Shown: positions 26,763-35,755 of the stretch, piece by piece
How positions within the stretch are numbered: the first letter of the stretch is position 1
Layout of the letters: every line of letters starts with the position of its first letter
DNA from: an uncultured Ferrovum sp.
Lineage (GTDB): Bacteria; Pseudomonadota; Gammaproteobacteria; Burkholderiales; Ferrovaceae
Reading direction: 5' to 3'
Assembly (NCBI GenBank): GCA_903863375.1
Contig: CAIPBT010000133.1
Coordinates: forward strand, 1 to 42,728
Length of the DNA stretch: 42,728 nucleotides
Notes under the pieces: model-generated
Database searches by the model: none
Told to the model about the DNA's origin: nothing
What the model saw: the letters and a program-made list of their open reading frames with translations, nothing else
Position numbers and translations under genes: made by a program

Positions 26763-29615
26763 TCAGACCTTGACGGCAGCGCCCTGCGGCAGCATCGACA
26801 CCTGCTCCTTGGCAAAGCGCTTGTACTGGGACTGCCATTCCGACGGCTGGGTGACCAGGGTGAGCTCGACCGCCGTCACCTTGTACTCGGGGCAGTTGGT
26901 GGCCCAGTCGGAATTGTCGGTGGTGATCACGTTGGCGCCCGACTCCGGGAAGTGGAAGGTGGTGTACACCACGCCCGGCTGCATGCGCTCCGAGACGGTG
27001 GCGCGCAGCACGGTCTGTCCGGCGCGGCTGGTGATGCCCACCCAGTCGCCATCGCGAATGCCGCGGTCTTCCGCATCCACCGGATGGATTTCGACGCGGT
27101 CTTCCGAATGCCAGGCGTTGTTGTGGGTGCGCCGGGTCTGCGCGCCCACGTTGTATTGCGACAGGATGCGGCCGGTGGTCATCAGCAGCGGGAAGCGCTT
27201 GGTGACCTTCTCGCTGGTGGGAATGTATTCCGTCAGCATGAAGCGGCCCTTGCCGCGCACAAAGGTGTCGATGTGCATGGTGGGCGTGCCTTCTGGCGTC
27301 GCCTCGTTGCAGGGCCACTGCACGCTGCCCAGCCGGTCGAGCTTCTCGTAGCTCACGCTGGTGAACGTGGGCGTGAGCCGCGCGATCTCGTCCATGATCT
27401 CCGACGGGTGGCTGTACTGCATCGGGTACCCCATCGCCTGCGCCAGTGCCTGGGTGACTTCCCAGTCGGCCTTGCCGGCGAGCGGCGGCATCACCTTGCG
27501 CACGCGCGAAATGCGGCGCTCTGCATTGGTGAAGGTGCCGTCCTTTTCGAGGAAGGAAGAGCCCGGCAGGAACACGTGCGCGTACATCGCCGTCTCGTTC
27601 AGGAAGATGTCCTGCACCACCAGACACTCCAGTTCCTGCAGCGCGGCGATCACGTGCTGGGTGTTCGGATCGGACTGGACGATGTCCTCGCCTTCCACGT
27701 ACAGGCCGCGGAAGCTGCCATCCATGGCCGCTTCGAACATGTTGGGGATGCGAAGGCCCGGCTCATCCTGGATGGTCACGCCCCAGGCTTCACCGAACAG
27801 CGCGCGGGCACCGGCTTCCGAGACATGACGGTAGCCCGGCAGTTCGTGCGGGAAGGAACCCATGTCGCACGAACCCTGCACATTGTTCTGACCGCGCAGC
27901 GGATTCACGCCCACGCCACGGCGGCCGACATTGCCGGTGGCCATGGCCAGATTGGCAATGCCGATCACGGCGGTGGAGCCCTGCGCATGTTCGGTCACGC
28001 CCAGGCCGTAATAGATCGCGCCATTGCCACCGGTGGCGAACAGCCGTGCCGCCCGGCGCAGTTGGTCGGCCGGCACACCGGTGATCGGCTCGAGGGCTTC
28101 GGGCGAATTGTTCTCGCGCGCCACAAAGGCACGCCACTTGTCGAAGGACACCATGTCGCAGCGTTCTGCGACAAACTCTTCCTTCACCAGGCCTTCGGTC
28201 ACGATGACATGCGCCAGCGCATTGACCACCGCCACGTTGGTGCCCGGGCGCAGCTTGAGGTGGTGCTGGGCTTCGATGTGGGCCGAGCGCACCAGATCGA
28301 TCTGGCGCGGATCGACCACGATCAGATTGGCGCCGGCACGCAGGCGCTTCTTCATCAGCGACGCGAACACCGGGTGACCATCGGTCGGGTTGGCCCCGAT
28401 CACCAGAATGACATCGGACTCCAGCACCGAATCAAAGTCCTGCGTGCCGGCCGACTCGCCCAGGGTGGCCTTCAGGCCGTAACCGGTCGGCGAATGGCAG
28501 ACGCGCGCGCAGGTGTCGACGTTGTTGTTGTTGAACACCGCGCGCACCAGCTTCTGCACCAGATACGCTTCCTCGTTGGTACAGCGCGAGGAGGTGATGC
28601 CGCCGATCGAATCGCGGCCGTGCTTTTCCTGGATTTCCCGGAAACGGCGGGCGGCATACTGCAGCGCCTCGTCCCAGCTGACTTCCTTCCAGGGATCGGT
28701 GATGGCATCGCGGATCATCGGCTTGGTGATGCGGTCCGGATGGGTGGCGTAGCCCCAGGCGAAGCGGCCCTTCACGCACGAATGGCCGTGGTTGGCCTTG
28801 CCATCCTTCCAGGGCACCATGCGCACCACCCGGTTGCCCTGCATCTCGGCACGGAACGAGCAGCCCACACCGCAATAGGCACAGGTGGTGATCACGCTGT
28901 GGTCGGGCTGCCCCATCTCGATCAGGGTCTTTTCGGACAGAGTGGCGGTCGGGCAGGCCTGCACGCAAGCACCGCAGGACACGCACTCGCTGTCCATGAA
29001 CTTCTCGCTCATGCCGGCCGAGACGCGCGAATCAAAGCCGCGCCCTTCGATGGTCAGGGCGAAGGTGCCCTGCACTTCCTCGCAGGCACGCACGCAACGG
29101 CTGCAGACGATGCACTTGCTGGGGTCGTAGGTGAAATACGGATTCGATTCGTCCTTCTGGCTCTTGGTGTGGTTGGCACCGTCGTAGCCGTAGCGCACCT
29201 CGCGCAGGCCCACGGCACCGGCCATATCCTGCAACTCGCAGTTGCCATTGGTGGCGCAGGTCAGGCAATCCAGCGGATGGTCGGAGATGTAGAGCTCCAT
29301 CACGCCCCGACGGATGTCCGCCAGCTTGTTGCTCTGGGTACGCACATTCAGGCCGTTCTCGCACGGCGTGGTGCACGAGGCCGGGTAGCCCCGACGGCCA
29401 TCGACCTCGACCAGGCACAGGCGACACGAACCATAGGGGTCGACACTGTCGGTGGCGCACAGCTTGGGCACCATCACCCCGGCCCCCGCCGCGGCACGCA
29501 TGATCGACGTGCCTGCCGGCACCGTCACGGTCATGCCGTCGATGGTGAGGGTCACGCTCTCACTGGCATGACTCTCGGGCGTTCCAAAATCCTTGTTCTC
29601 GAATGGGCTTTGCAT
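26763..29615 (-). CDS. fdsA: NAD-dependent formate dehydrogenase, molybdenum-containing alpha subunit
   Basis: FdsA oxidises formate to CO2 at a bis-MGD centre and passes electrons through iron-sulfur clusters to FdsB. In the 950-residue product the clusters can be read in order: a [2Fe-2S] ferredoxin domain (C53, C64, C67, C81), a His-Cys3 site (H113, C117, C120, C126), two ferredoxin-like [4Fe-4S] sites (C168-C178 and C211-C221) and the N-terminal Mo-domain cluster (C245, C248, C252, C280). The Mo ligand is Cys373, followed by His374 (ARVCHSPT). It is therefore a cysteine, not selenocysteine, enzyme. ATG 29615 follows the fdsB stop after two bases and has AGGAG upstream. The frame stays open further upstream, but that part is not protein-like. 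Confidence 0.97.
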   Translation of the reverse strand: MQSPFENKDFGTPESHASESVTLTIDGMTVTVPAGTSIMRAAAGAGVMVPKLCATDSVDPYGSCRLCLVEVDGRRGYPASCTTPCENGLNVRTQSNKLADIRRGVMELYISDHPLDCLTCATNGNCELQDMAGAVGLREVRYGYDGANHTKSQKDESNPYFTYDPSKCIVCSRCVRACEEVQGTFALTIEGRGFDSRVSAGMSEKFMDSECVSCGACVQACPTATLSEKTLIEMGQPDHSVITTCAYCGVGCSFRAEMQGNRVVRMVPWKDGKANHGHSCVKGRFAWGYATHPDRITKPMIRDAITDPWKEVSWDEALQYAARRFREIQEKHGRDSIGGITSSRCTNEEAYLVQKLVRAVFNNNNVDTCARVCHSPTGYGLKATLGESAGTQDFDSVLESDVILVIGANPTDGHPVFASLMKKRLRAGANLIVVDPRQIDLVRSAHIEAQHHLKLRPGTNVAVVNALAHVIVTEGLVKEEFVAERCDMVSFDKWRAFVARENNSPEALEPITGVPADQLRRAARLFATGGNGAIYYGLGVTEHAQGSTAVIGIANLAMATGNVGRRGVGVNPLRGQNNVQGSCDMGSFPHELPGYRHVSEAGARALFGEAWGVTIQDEPGLRIPNMFEAAMDGSFRGLYVEGEDIVQSDPNTQHVIAALQELECLVVQDIFLNETAMYAHVFLPGSSFLEKDGTFTNAERRISRVRKVMPPLAGKADWEVTQALAQAMGYPMQYSHPSEIMDEIARLTPTFTSVSYEKLDRLGSVQWPCNEATPEGTPTMHIDTFVRGKGRFMLTEYIPTSEKVTKRFPLLMTTGRILSQYNVGAQTRRTHNNAWHSEDRVEIHPVDAEDRGIRDGDWVGITSRAGQTVLRATVSERMQPGVVYTTFHFPESGANVITTDNSDWATNCPEYKVTAVELTLVTQPSEWQSQYKRFAKEQVSMLPQGAAVKV

Positions 29616-29617
29616 GA

Positions 29618-31177
29618 TCAGGCTCCTGCTTCGGCGAGTTCGCGGGCCGCGATGCCGAAATCTTCCGGGAAATGGTTGAGGGCGCTCAGCACCGGGTAGG
29701 GCGCCATGCCCCCCATGGCGCAAAGCGACCCGTTCAGCATGGTGTCGCACAGGCTGCGCAGCAGCGTGATGTTGGCTTCGCGATCCTGGTTGGCAATGAT
29801 CTTGTCGACCACCTCGACACCCCGGGTAGACCCGACCCGGCAGGGCGTGCACTTGCCGCACGATTCGATGGCACAGAATTCCATGGCGTAACGGGCCATC
29901 TTCGCCATGTCGACGGTGTCGTCAAACACCACCAGCCCACCGTGGCCGATCATGGCCGAAATGCCGACATAGGACTCGTAGTCGAGCGGCGTGTCGAACT
30001 GGCTGGCCGGCACATAGGCCCCGAGCGGGCCGCCGACCTGCACGGCACGCACCGGCCGGCCACTGGCAGTACCGCCGCCGAAGTCGTAGATCAGCTCGCG
30101 CAGGGTCAGACCGAAGGCCTTTTCCACCAGGCCGCCCTGCTTCAGGTTGCCGGCGAGCTGGAATGGCAGGGTGCCGCGCGAGCGACCCATGCCGAAGTCG
30201 CGATAGTGCTCGCCACCCTTGTCCAGGATGATCGGCACCGAGGCGAACGAGATGGTGTTGTTGACGATGGTGGGCTTGCCGAACAGGCCCTTCAGGGCCG
30301 GGATCGGCGGCTTGAAGCGCACGATGCCGCGCTTGCCTTCCAGGCTCTCGAGCAGTGCGGTTTCTTCGCCGCAAATGTAGGCGCCGGCGCCAAGGCGCAC
30401 TTCCAGATGGAAGGTATGACCACTGCCCTGAATGTTCTCGCCCAGCCAGTTGGCCTGGTTGGCGATCGCGATTGCCTGGTTCAGCACGTCAAACGCGTAG
30501 GGATATTCCGAGCGCAGGTAGATGTAGCCCTGGGTGGCGCCCACCGCGATGGCGGCGATGGTCATGCCCTCGATCAGCACAAAGGGATCGTCTTCCATGA
30601 TCATGCGATCGGCGAAGGTGCCAGAGTCGCCTTCATCGGCGTTGCAGACGATGTATTTCTGGTCGGCCTGGGCCCCCAGCACGGTCTTCCACTTGATGCC
30701 CGTGGGAAACGCGGCGCCACCACGCCCGCGCAGACCGGAATCGGTGACCTGCTGGACGATGGCGGCCGCATCCATCGCGAGCGCGTTGCGCAGGCCGCGG
30801 TAGCCGTCGTGTGCCATGTAGTCGGCGAGCGACAGCGGATCGGTGATGCCGCAGCGGGCGAAGGTCAGGCGCTCCTGCTTGGCCAGATAGGGCATGCGCT
30901 CGGTCAGGCCGTGGCCCAGCGGGTGCACGGCACCCTGCAGGAAACCGGCGTCGAACAGGCCGGGCACATCCTCGACCGTGACCGGGCCGTAGGCCACCCG
31001 CCCATCGGGCGTAGCCACTTCCACCAGCGGCTCGAGCCACAGCATGCCGCGCGAGCCATTGCGCACCAGTTCGATGGCGGCGCCGCGGCGTGCCGCCTCA
31101 CGCGTGATGGCGGCGGCGACGTCGTCGGCGCCGACCGACAGGGCGGCCGAATCCCGGGGAACGTAGACTCGGATCAT
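29618..31177 (-). CDS. fdsB: NAD-dependent formate dehydrogenase, FMN/NAD beta subunit
   Basis: FdsB takes electrons from FdsA to FMN and reduces NAD+. It resembles NuoF. The 519-residue product has an N-terminal thioredoxin-like part, the FMN/NAD region (SGLRGRGGAAFPTGIKWKTV, CNADEGDSGTF, YICGEETALLESLEGKRG) and a C-terminal [4Fe-4S] motif (ESCGKCTPCRVGSTRG and a later SLC). ATG 31177 overlaps the fdsG stop as ATGA. The open frame continues upstream through fdsG but is not coding there. Confidence 0.96.
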   Translation of the reverse strand: MIRVYVPRDSAALSVGADDVAAAITREAARRGAAIELVRNGSRGMLWLEPLVEVATPDGRVAYGPVTVEDVPGLFDAGFLQGAVHPLGHGLTERMPYLAKQERLTFARCGITDPLSLADYMAHDGYRGLRNALAMDAAAIVQQVTDSGLRGRGGAAFPTGIKWKTVLGAQADQKYIVCNADEGDSGTFADRMIMEDDPFVLIEGMTIAAIAVGATQGYIYLRSEYPYAFDVLNQAIAIANQANWLGENIQGSGHTFHLEVRLGAGAYICGEETALLESLEGKRGIVRFKPPIPALKGLFGKPTIVNNTISFASVPIILDKGGEHYRDFGMGRSRGTLPFQLAGNLKQGGLVEKAFGLTLRELIYDFGGGTASGRPVRAVQVGGPLGAYVPASQFDTPLDYESYVGISAMIGHGGLVVFDDTVDMAKMARYAMEFCAIESCGKCTPCRVGSTRGVEVVDKIIANQDREANITLLRSLCDTMLNGSLCAMGGMAPYPVLSALNHFPEDFGIAARELAEAGA

Positions 31178-31644
31178 GCGTGGTCTCCTGACTGGGTTGC
31201 GGCGCGTGCCTCGGCGATCAGGGCATCGAAGCGCTGCGGGGTGACGCGACCTTTGAGGTGGCCATCGATCAACACGGCAGGCGACAACGCGCAGTTGCCC
31301 AGGCAGTACGTGGCATCGAGGGTGGTCGCGCCGTCGGCGCTGGTGGAATGCAGGGGGGTGCCCAGCACCTGTTCGGCATGAGCAACGAGGGCGTCGGCGC
31401 CCATCGCCTGACAGGCCTCGGCGCGGCAGATCTTCACCACGCAGCGGCCGGGCGGCGTGGACCGAAAGTCGTGATAGAAGCTCATCACGCCGTGCACCTC
31501 GGCGCGGGACAGGTTCAGCTGCTCGGCGATTTCCGGCAGCGCGGCCTCCGGCACATGGCCAAGCCGCTCCTGGATGCGATGGAAAATAGGTAGCAGTGCG
31601 CCCGGCGTGCTGACCAGGTCGCCATAAAGCTCGAGGTAACTCAA
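31174..31644 (-). CDS. fdsG: NAD-dependent formate dehydrogenase, gamma subunit
   Basis: This is a NuoE-like [2Fe-2S] subunit of 156 residues. The N-terminal helical part (IFHRIQERLGHVPEAALPEI) precedes the thioredoxin-like part with cluster cysteines in KICRAEACQAMGAD and TYCLGNCALSP. It appears to start at TTG 31644, with GGGAGA seven bases upstream. The nearby ATG is out of frame and stops after three codons. The rare start codon on the first gene of the operon could limit its translation. The stop overlaps the fdsB start. Confidence 0.93.
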   Translation of the reverse strand: MSYLELYGDLVSTPGALLPIFHRIQERLGHVPEAALPEIAEQLNLSRAEVHGVMSFYHDFRSTPPGRCVVKICRAEACQAMGADALVAHAEQVLGTPLHSTSADGATTLDATYCLGNCALSPAVLIDGHLKGRVTPQRFDALIAEARAATQSGDHA

Positions 31645-31858
31645 GAGAACATCTCCCGCCTTGTCGTTTGTCGTGGCCGTCGCCTGCCGCGCCCGATCCC
31701 CGGGACGGCATCGCCACCCAGGGCGTCACACCGCGTTCCCCTGTTCAGGCAGCAGAACTTGTTATATGTTCAATTCTGCATACCTGACGGCCAACTTTTT
31801 CTGATTTTCCACTCTAACAGCGCGAACGACCGCCTCACAATAGGATAAAAATAACCGA
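31645..31858. promoter_or_regulatory. Divergent promoter region of fdsGBA-fdhD-fdsD and its regulator
   Basis: These 214 bases separate two divergent units. The A+T-rich part at about 31760-31855 contains TTGTTATATG, which resembles a ModE half-site (GTTATAT); the matching second half is poor. Several AT-rich hexamers could act as -10 boxes, and none is decisive. Control by the adjacent LysR/ModE-like protein is likely by position. Confidence 0.5.
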
Positions 31859-32980
31859 ATGTTTCGCCTGCATGTCAGACCGCACTGGTCCCTGCAGCGC
31901 CCTGGCCAGACGGATTTCGATCTGCCGGTGGTGCTGCGTTTGTGTGCTGCGGTGCACGAAGGTGGCAGCCTGGCCCAGGCCGCCCGGCAGATCGGGTTGT
32001 CGTACCGACATGCCTGGGGGCTGCTGCGCGAGGCGGAGCAGGTGTTTGCGCGCCCCTTGGTGGAACTGGAACGCGGCCGCGGCGGGCGGCTGACCCGGCT
32101 GGGCGAGATCCTGCTGTGGGCAGATCGCCGCATTGCAGCACGCCTTTCGCCCGCCCTCGACAGCCTCTCGTCGGAGCTGAATGCCGAGATCGAGCGCGTG
32201 CTGACCTCGGTGGCCCCGGTCCGGATCCAGGCCAGCCATGGCTTTGCCGTGCAGGCGTTACAGGAAACGCTGGTTGAATCAGGGTTGCATATCGACTTGC
32301 GCTATACCAACAGTGTGGATGCCCTTCAGGCGCTGGCTCGGCAGGAGTGCGATCTGGCCGGCTTTCATGTGCCGGAAGGGCACCTGCAGGCGGCCGGCCT
32401 CTCACCCTATCGGGTGGCCCTGCAGGGCGCGCCGCTGCAACTGATCAATCTGGCCACCCGGGTGCAAGGACTGATGCTGCCGCAGGGCAATCCGCGGGGC
32501 ATCCGCCACTGGGACGACCTGGCCGAAAGCCCGGTGCGCTTCATCAACCGGCAGCCGGGCTCTGGCACCCGCCTGCTGATCGACCTGCTATTGCGCGAAG
32601 AACGGGTGCTGCCGGAACGGATCAGCGGCTACGAGATGTGGGAGTACACCCACGCCGCCGTGGCCGCCTATATTGCCAGTGGCATGGCCGATGTCGGCTT
32701 CGGCATCGAGGCGGCAGCGCGGCGCTTCCAGCTCGATTTCCTGCCGATGGCCTCGGAACGCTACTTCCTGGCCTGCCGCGCCGACGCCGGCACCCATCCG
32801 GATCTGACGGCCGTGTTCACGCTGCTGCGCGCCGGTGAACTGCGCCGGCGGATCGGCGCGCTGCCGGGCTACAACAGCGATGCCTGCGGCAGCGTGATCA
32901 CCCTAGCCGATGCCTTTCCGGACAGTTTTCCGCCTGCCAATGCGGATCGGGAACGGGCTCCGGATCCGGCAGTCCTATGA
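31859..32980 (+). CDS. fdsR: LysR/ModE-like regulator with periplasmic-binding-protein fold (FdsR-like)
   Basis: The 373-residue product has an N-terminal winged helix-turn-helix of the LysR/ModE type (LPVVLRLCAAVHEGGSLAQA, ARQIGLSYRHAWGLL) and then a small-molecule-binding domain of the periplasmic-binding-protein fold (VRIQASHGFAV, AGFHVPEGHL, FINRQPGSGTRLLIDLLL, GMADVGFGIEAAARRF). Such proteins sit beside molybdenum and tungsten enzyme genes. In Cupriavidus a regulator next to fdsGBACD is named FdsR. The domain layout is seen directly. The ligand (formate, molybdate or other) and the name are inferred from position. It is divergent from fdsG. Confidence 0.8.
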   Translation: MFRLHVRPHWSLQRPGQTDFDLPVVLRLCAAVHEGGSLAQAARQIGLSYRHAWGLLREAEQVFARPLVELERGRGGRLTRLGEILLWADRRIAARLSPALDSLSSELNAEIERVLTSVAPVRIQASHGFAVQALQETLVESGLHIDLRYTNSVDALQALARQECDLAGFHVPEGHLQAAGLSPYRVALQGAPLQLINLATRVQGLMLPQGNPRGIRHWDDLAESPVRFINRQPGSGTRLLIDLLLREERVLPERISGYEMWEYTHAAVAAYIASGMADVGFGIEAAARRFQLDFLPMASERYFLACRADAGTHPDLTAVFTLLRAGELRRRIGALPGYNSDACGSVITLADAFPDSFPPANADRERAPDPAVL

Positions 32981-33071
32981 CTACTGTTGTCGTCGGTGTG
33001 CCCGGCGGCGGCCAGGAATCTGCCGCGCTGTCCGGCACCAGCCCACTTCCGTAACTTTCTCAGGATCATCC

Positions 33072-34028
33072 ATGAGCCTTGCAAGCCCCTCCTCCTCCGT
33101 TCCAGCAGGAACGCCGGCCCCGATCGGCCGTCTCGGATTTGTCGGATTGGGCGCGATGGGCCTGCCCATGGCGCAGCACCTGTTGGCCCATCCCGGCGGC
33201 CTGCGCGTCTGGAACCGTGATCCGGCCAAGGCCGATAGCCTGATCGCCGCTGGGGCCACCCTGGCGGCGAGCCCGTCGGACACCGCCGAACCTGGCGGGG
33301 TGGTGTTCAGCATGGTGGCCGACGATGCTGCCCTGCGCGCCGTAAGCACCGGCCCTGCCGGTCTGGTGGGCCGTCTCGGCGCGGGCGGCATTCACGTCTC
33401 GTGCAGCACCGTCAGCCCCGATACCCTGCGCGACCTCGCGCGCCAGCATGCCGAGCATGGCGAACACCTGCTTGCCTGCCCGGTGTTTGGCCGTCCGGAC
33501 GCCGCCGCCGCTAAAAAGCTCTGGGTGCTGATGGCCGGCCCCGCCGAGGCCTGCGCCCGGGTCGAGCCCCTGCTCAGCCTGATCGGCCAAGGCGCGCAGG
33601 CGCTCGGCCAGGACCACGCCGCCGCCGCGGCACTGAAACTGGCTGGCAATTTCATGATTCTGGCGGCAGTCGAAAGCATCGGCGAAGCCATGCTGATGGC
33701 CGAGCAGCATGGTGTGGCACGCACCGACTTCGCCACTTTCTTCGGGCGCACCCTGTTTGCCTGCCCGATCTACCAGAACTACGGCATGCAGGTGGCGCAA
33801 CGGCGCTACCAGCCCGCCGGCTTCCGGCTGCGCCTGGGCCTGAAAGACATGAACCTGGTCAGCCAGGCGGCCGCCCAGGTCCAGGTTCCGATGCCGCTGG
33901 TCGACCTGCTGCGCCAAGGCCTGACGGGTGCCATGGCCAAGGGACGCGGCGAATTCGATTGGACCGGACTGGAACTCGGCATCGCCGAAGCCGCCGGCCA
34001 ACATCCCACCATCCCCACCCAGACCTGA
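33072..34028 (+). CDS. NAD(P)-dependent beta-hydroxyacid dehydrogenase
   Basis: The 318-residue product belongs to the 3-hydroxyisobutyrate dehydrogenase superfamily. It has the Rossmann motif GFVGLGAMGLPMAQHLLAH, WNRDPAKAD (the Asn-Arg after beta-2 suggests NADPH), the substrate loop HVSCSTVSPDTLRDLA, and the catalytic Lys region ALKLAGNFMILAAVESIGEA. Relatives act as tartronate-semialdehyde, glyoxylate or succinic-semialdehyde reductases. In a serine-cycle organism glyoxylate or tartronate semialdehyde would be plausible substrates, but the sequence does not settle this. ATG 33072 has AGGA upstream. msrB follows after 23 bp, so the two may be co-transcribed. Confidence 0.85.
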   Translation: MSLASPSSSVPAGTPAPIGRLGFVGLGAMGLPMAQHLLAHPGGLRVWNRDPAKADSLIAAGATLAASPSDTAEPGGVVFSMVADDAALRAVSTGPAGLVGRLGAGGIHVSCSTVSPDTLRDLARQHAEHGEHLLACPVFGRPDAAAAKKLWVLMAGPAEACARVEPLLSLIGQGAQALGQDHAAAAALKLAGNFMILAAVESIGEAMLMAEQHGVARTDFATFFGRTLFACPIYQNYGMQVAQRRYQPAGFRLRLGLKDMNLVSQAAAQVQVPMPLVDLLRQGLTGAMAKGRGEFDWTGLELGIAEAAGQHPTIPTQT

Positions 34029-34051
34029 CCCCGGGCCACAGGAGACCTTTG

Positions 34052-34489
34052 ATGAGCAGTTCCCCCGACAACAAACCGGGCTGCGGCCCCCTGTCCTGCG
34101 ATTACCGTGCCGAGCTTTCCGGCGACAGCTATGAAGTGCTGTTCGAGGAAGCCACGGAACGCGCCTTCACCTCGCCGCTGTATCTGGAGCAGCGGGCCGG
34201 CGCCTATATCTGCGCTGCCTGCCACAACCCCCTGTTCCGCTCGGACACGAAATACGAGAGCGGCACCGGCTGGCCGAGCTTTTACCAGCCGACCAGCCCG
34301 GAGGCGGTCGGCACCAAGAAGGACTTCAAGCTGGTGTGGCCGCGCACGGAATATCACTGCGCCCGCTGTGGTGGCCATCAGGGCCATGTCTTTGAAGACG
34401 GCCCACAGCCGACGGGCCTGCGCTATTGCAACAATGGCGTGGCCCTGCGCTTCATTCCGGACGGCGAGCCGCTGCCGGATCTGCGCTGA
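34052..34489 (+). CDS. msrB: Peptide methionine-R-sulfoxide reductase
   Basis: MsrB repairs oxidised methionine (R form) in proteins. The 145-residue product has two zinc CxxC pairs (CAACHNPLF and CARCGGHQGHVF), the motif ESGTGWPSFYQP, and the catalytic cysteine in GLRYCNNGVALRF. ATG 34052 has AGGAGA upstream. The gene follows the dehydrogenase on the same strand and converges on the beta-propeller gene, whose stop lies 14 bp away. Confidence 0.96.
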   Translation: MSSSPDNKPGCGPLSCDYRAELSGDSYEVLFEEATERAFTSPLYLEQRAGAYICAACHNPLFRSDTKYESGTGWPSFYQPTSPEAVGTKKDFKLVWPRTEYHCARCGGHQGHVFEDGPQPTGLRYCNNGVALRFIPDGEPLPDLR

Positions 34490-34502
34490 GCCACGCGGCG
34501 AG

Positions 34503-35609
34503 TCAGGGAGTGTCGATACTGCCGCGGCTGCGTGGATAGGTGACGATGCCCCAGGGACCTTTGAAACCGGTCAGGGTCTTGGTCACTTGCAAAGTGGTGG
34601 TGTCTGCCACCACCAGGGTATCGGAGCGGCCGCAGGCAGCCAGCAGATGCTTGCCATCGGGGGCGAACGTGAAATGCCAGCAACGCGCGCCGACCGGAAT
34701 CTCGCCCTGAGCGGTCAGCGTGGCGACATCGAACACCTGGATCACGCTGGATCGTGAGGCCGCCACAAAGAGCCGCGTGCCGCTGTCGTCAAAGCTCACG
34801 CCATAGGGCGACTTCTTGGTAGCGGCGCTTTTCTGGATGGCGAAAGTGGCGGCATCGACCAGCAGCACCTTGTCCGAGAATTCCAGCGTGACGGCATACA
34901 GCTTGCCGTCCGGCGAGCGCTTGATGCCGCGCGGCCGGTTGCCCTGTGCCGACACGTCGATCTTGCGCAGGATGGTGCCCGCAGCCCGATCGTAGACCGT
35001 GACGGTGTTTTCGCCCTCGTTGGCGACCAGCATCTGGCGGCCATCGGCCGAGAATTCGATACCCTCGGTTTCGCGCCCGGATTTCATCGAGCGCACCACG
35101 CGCCCTTGCTGCAGGTCGACCACGGCGATCTCGGCCGGCACCAGATCGTCTTCCTTGTCGTCCTTGGCGGCTTTTTCCGACTTGCCAGCGTCGGCCTTGG
35201 GGGTATCCGGCTTGCCAGCCTCGGTCTTACCAGCGTCCGGCTTGCCACCATCCGGTGCACCCGGACCACTCGGCTCATACGTGACGTATGCGAAGTCGCC
35301 CTGCACCCGCACGAACTCCACGTTTTTTCCCACCGGGATGCGCTTGACCATGGCCCCGGTGGCCACGTCCAGCACCGAGATGTCACTGCTGCCCTTGTTG
35401 GCAGTCACCACCCACTGACCATTCGGGGTGACGCTCAAGCCGCGCGGCCCCTCGCCGCCGGTGGCAAAGGTGCGCTGTACCGTGAACTGGTCCAGGTCGA
35501 TGACGGACACCCCTGCCCGCTCGTTGGTAACGAAGGCAAGCGGACCTGCCAAGGCAGTCCAGGCCAGGAGCAATAGGGACAGGGGCATCAGACGAAGGGA
35601 ACGGTTCAT
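34503..35609 (-). CDS. Exported YVTN-type beta-propeller protein
   Basis: The 368-residue product starts with a signal peptide (MNRSLRLMPLSLLLLAWTAL, cleavage near AGP). It consists of repeated YVTN/NHL-like blades, for example LSVTPNGQWVVTANKGSSDI, DGRQMLVANEGENTVTVYD and FAPDGKHLLAACGRSDTLVV. Proteins of this kind are often found near PQQ-dependent alcohol oxidation genes in methylotrophs, but none is in the window. A hydrophilic insert at residues 113-156, made of repeated DAGK, EAGK and ADAGK units and a Lys/Asp-rich stretch, interrupts the blades. It probably acts in the periplasm as a binding or scaffold protein. No ligand is known. Confidence 0.85.
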   Translation of the reverse strand: MNRSLRLMPLSLLLLAWTALAGPLAFVTNERAGVSVIDLDQFTVQRTFATGGEGPRGLSVTPNGQWVVTANKGSSDISVLDVATGAMVKRIPVGKNVEFVRVQGDFAYVTYEPSGPGAPDGGKPDAGKTEAGKPDTPKADAGKSEKAAKDDKEDDLVPAEIAVVDLQQGRVVRSMKSGRETEGIEFSADGRQMLVANEGENTVTVYDRAAGTILRKIDVSAQGNRPRGIKRSPDGKLYAVTLEFSDKVLLVDAATFAIQKSAATKKSPYGVSFDDSGTRLFVAASRSSVIQVFDVATLTAQGEIPVGARCWHFTFAPDGKHLLAACGRSDTLVVADTTTLQVTKTLTGFKGPWGIVTYPRSRGSIDTP

Positions 35610-35755
35610 GGCGCGGCAAGGTTTCCAGAAGGTGGAGGGCGGACTGGCCGGACATCCCGAGGCAGCCTCAGGAACACACAGCCACTAGAGGTTGAGAGTA
35701 TGTCAGCATGCAGGAAGTTGCGCCCCGGCCACGCCCCATCCAGGAGTCTTTGAAG

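Noticed and set aside
26763-29618. Selenocysteine in FdsA, suggested by selA in the window
   Set aside because: The molybdenum ligand position reads as an ordinary cysteine codon (ARVCHSPT), and the frame has no internal TGA.
25911-29699. A 1262-codon plus-strand open frame opposite fdhD and fdsA
   Set aside because: It is a long antisense frame caused by high GC in third codon positions. No motif is present and the opposite strand encodes clear Fds proteins.
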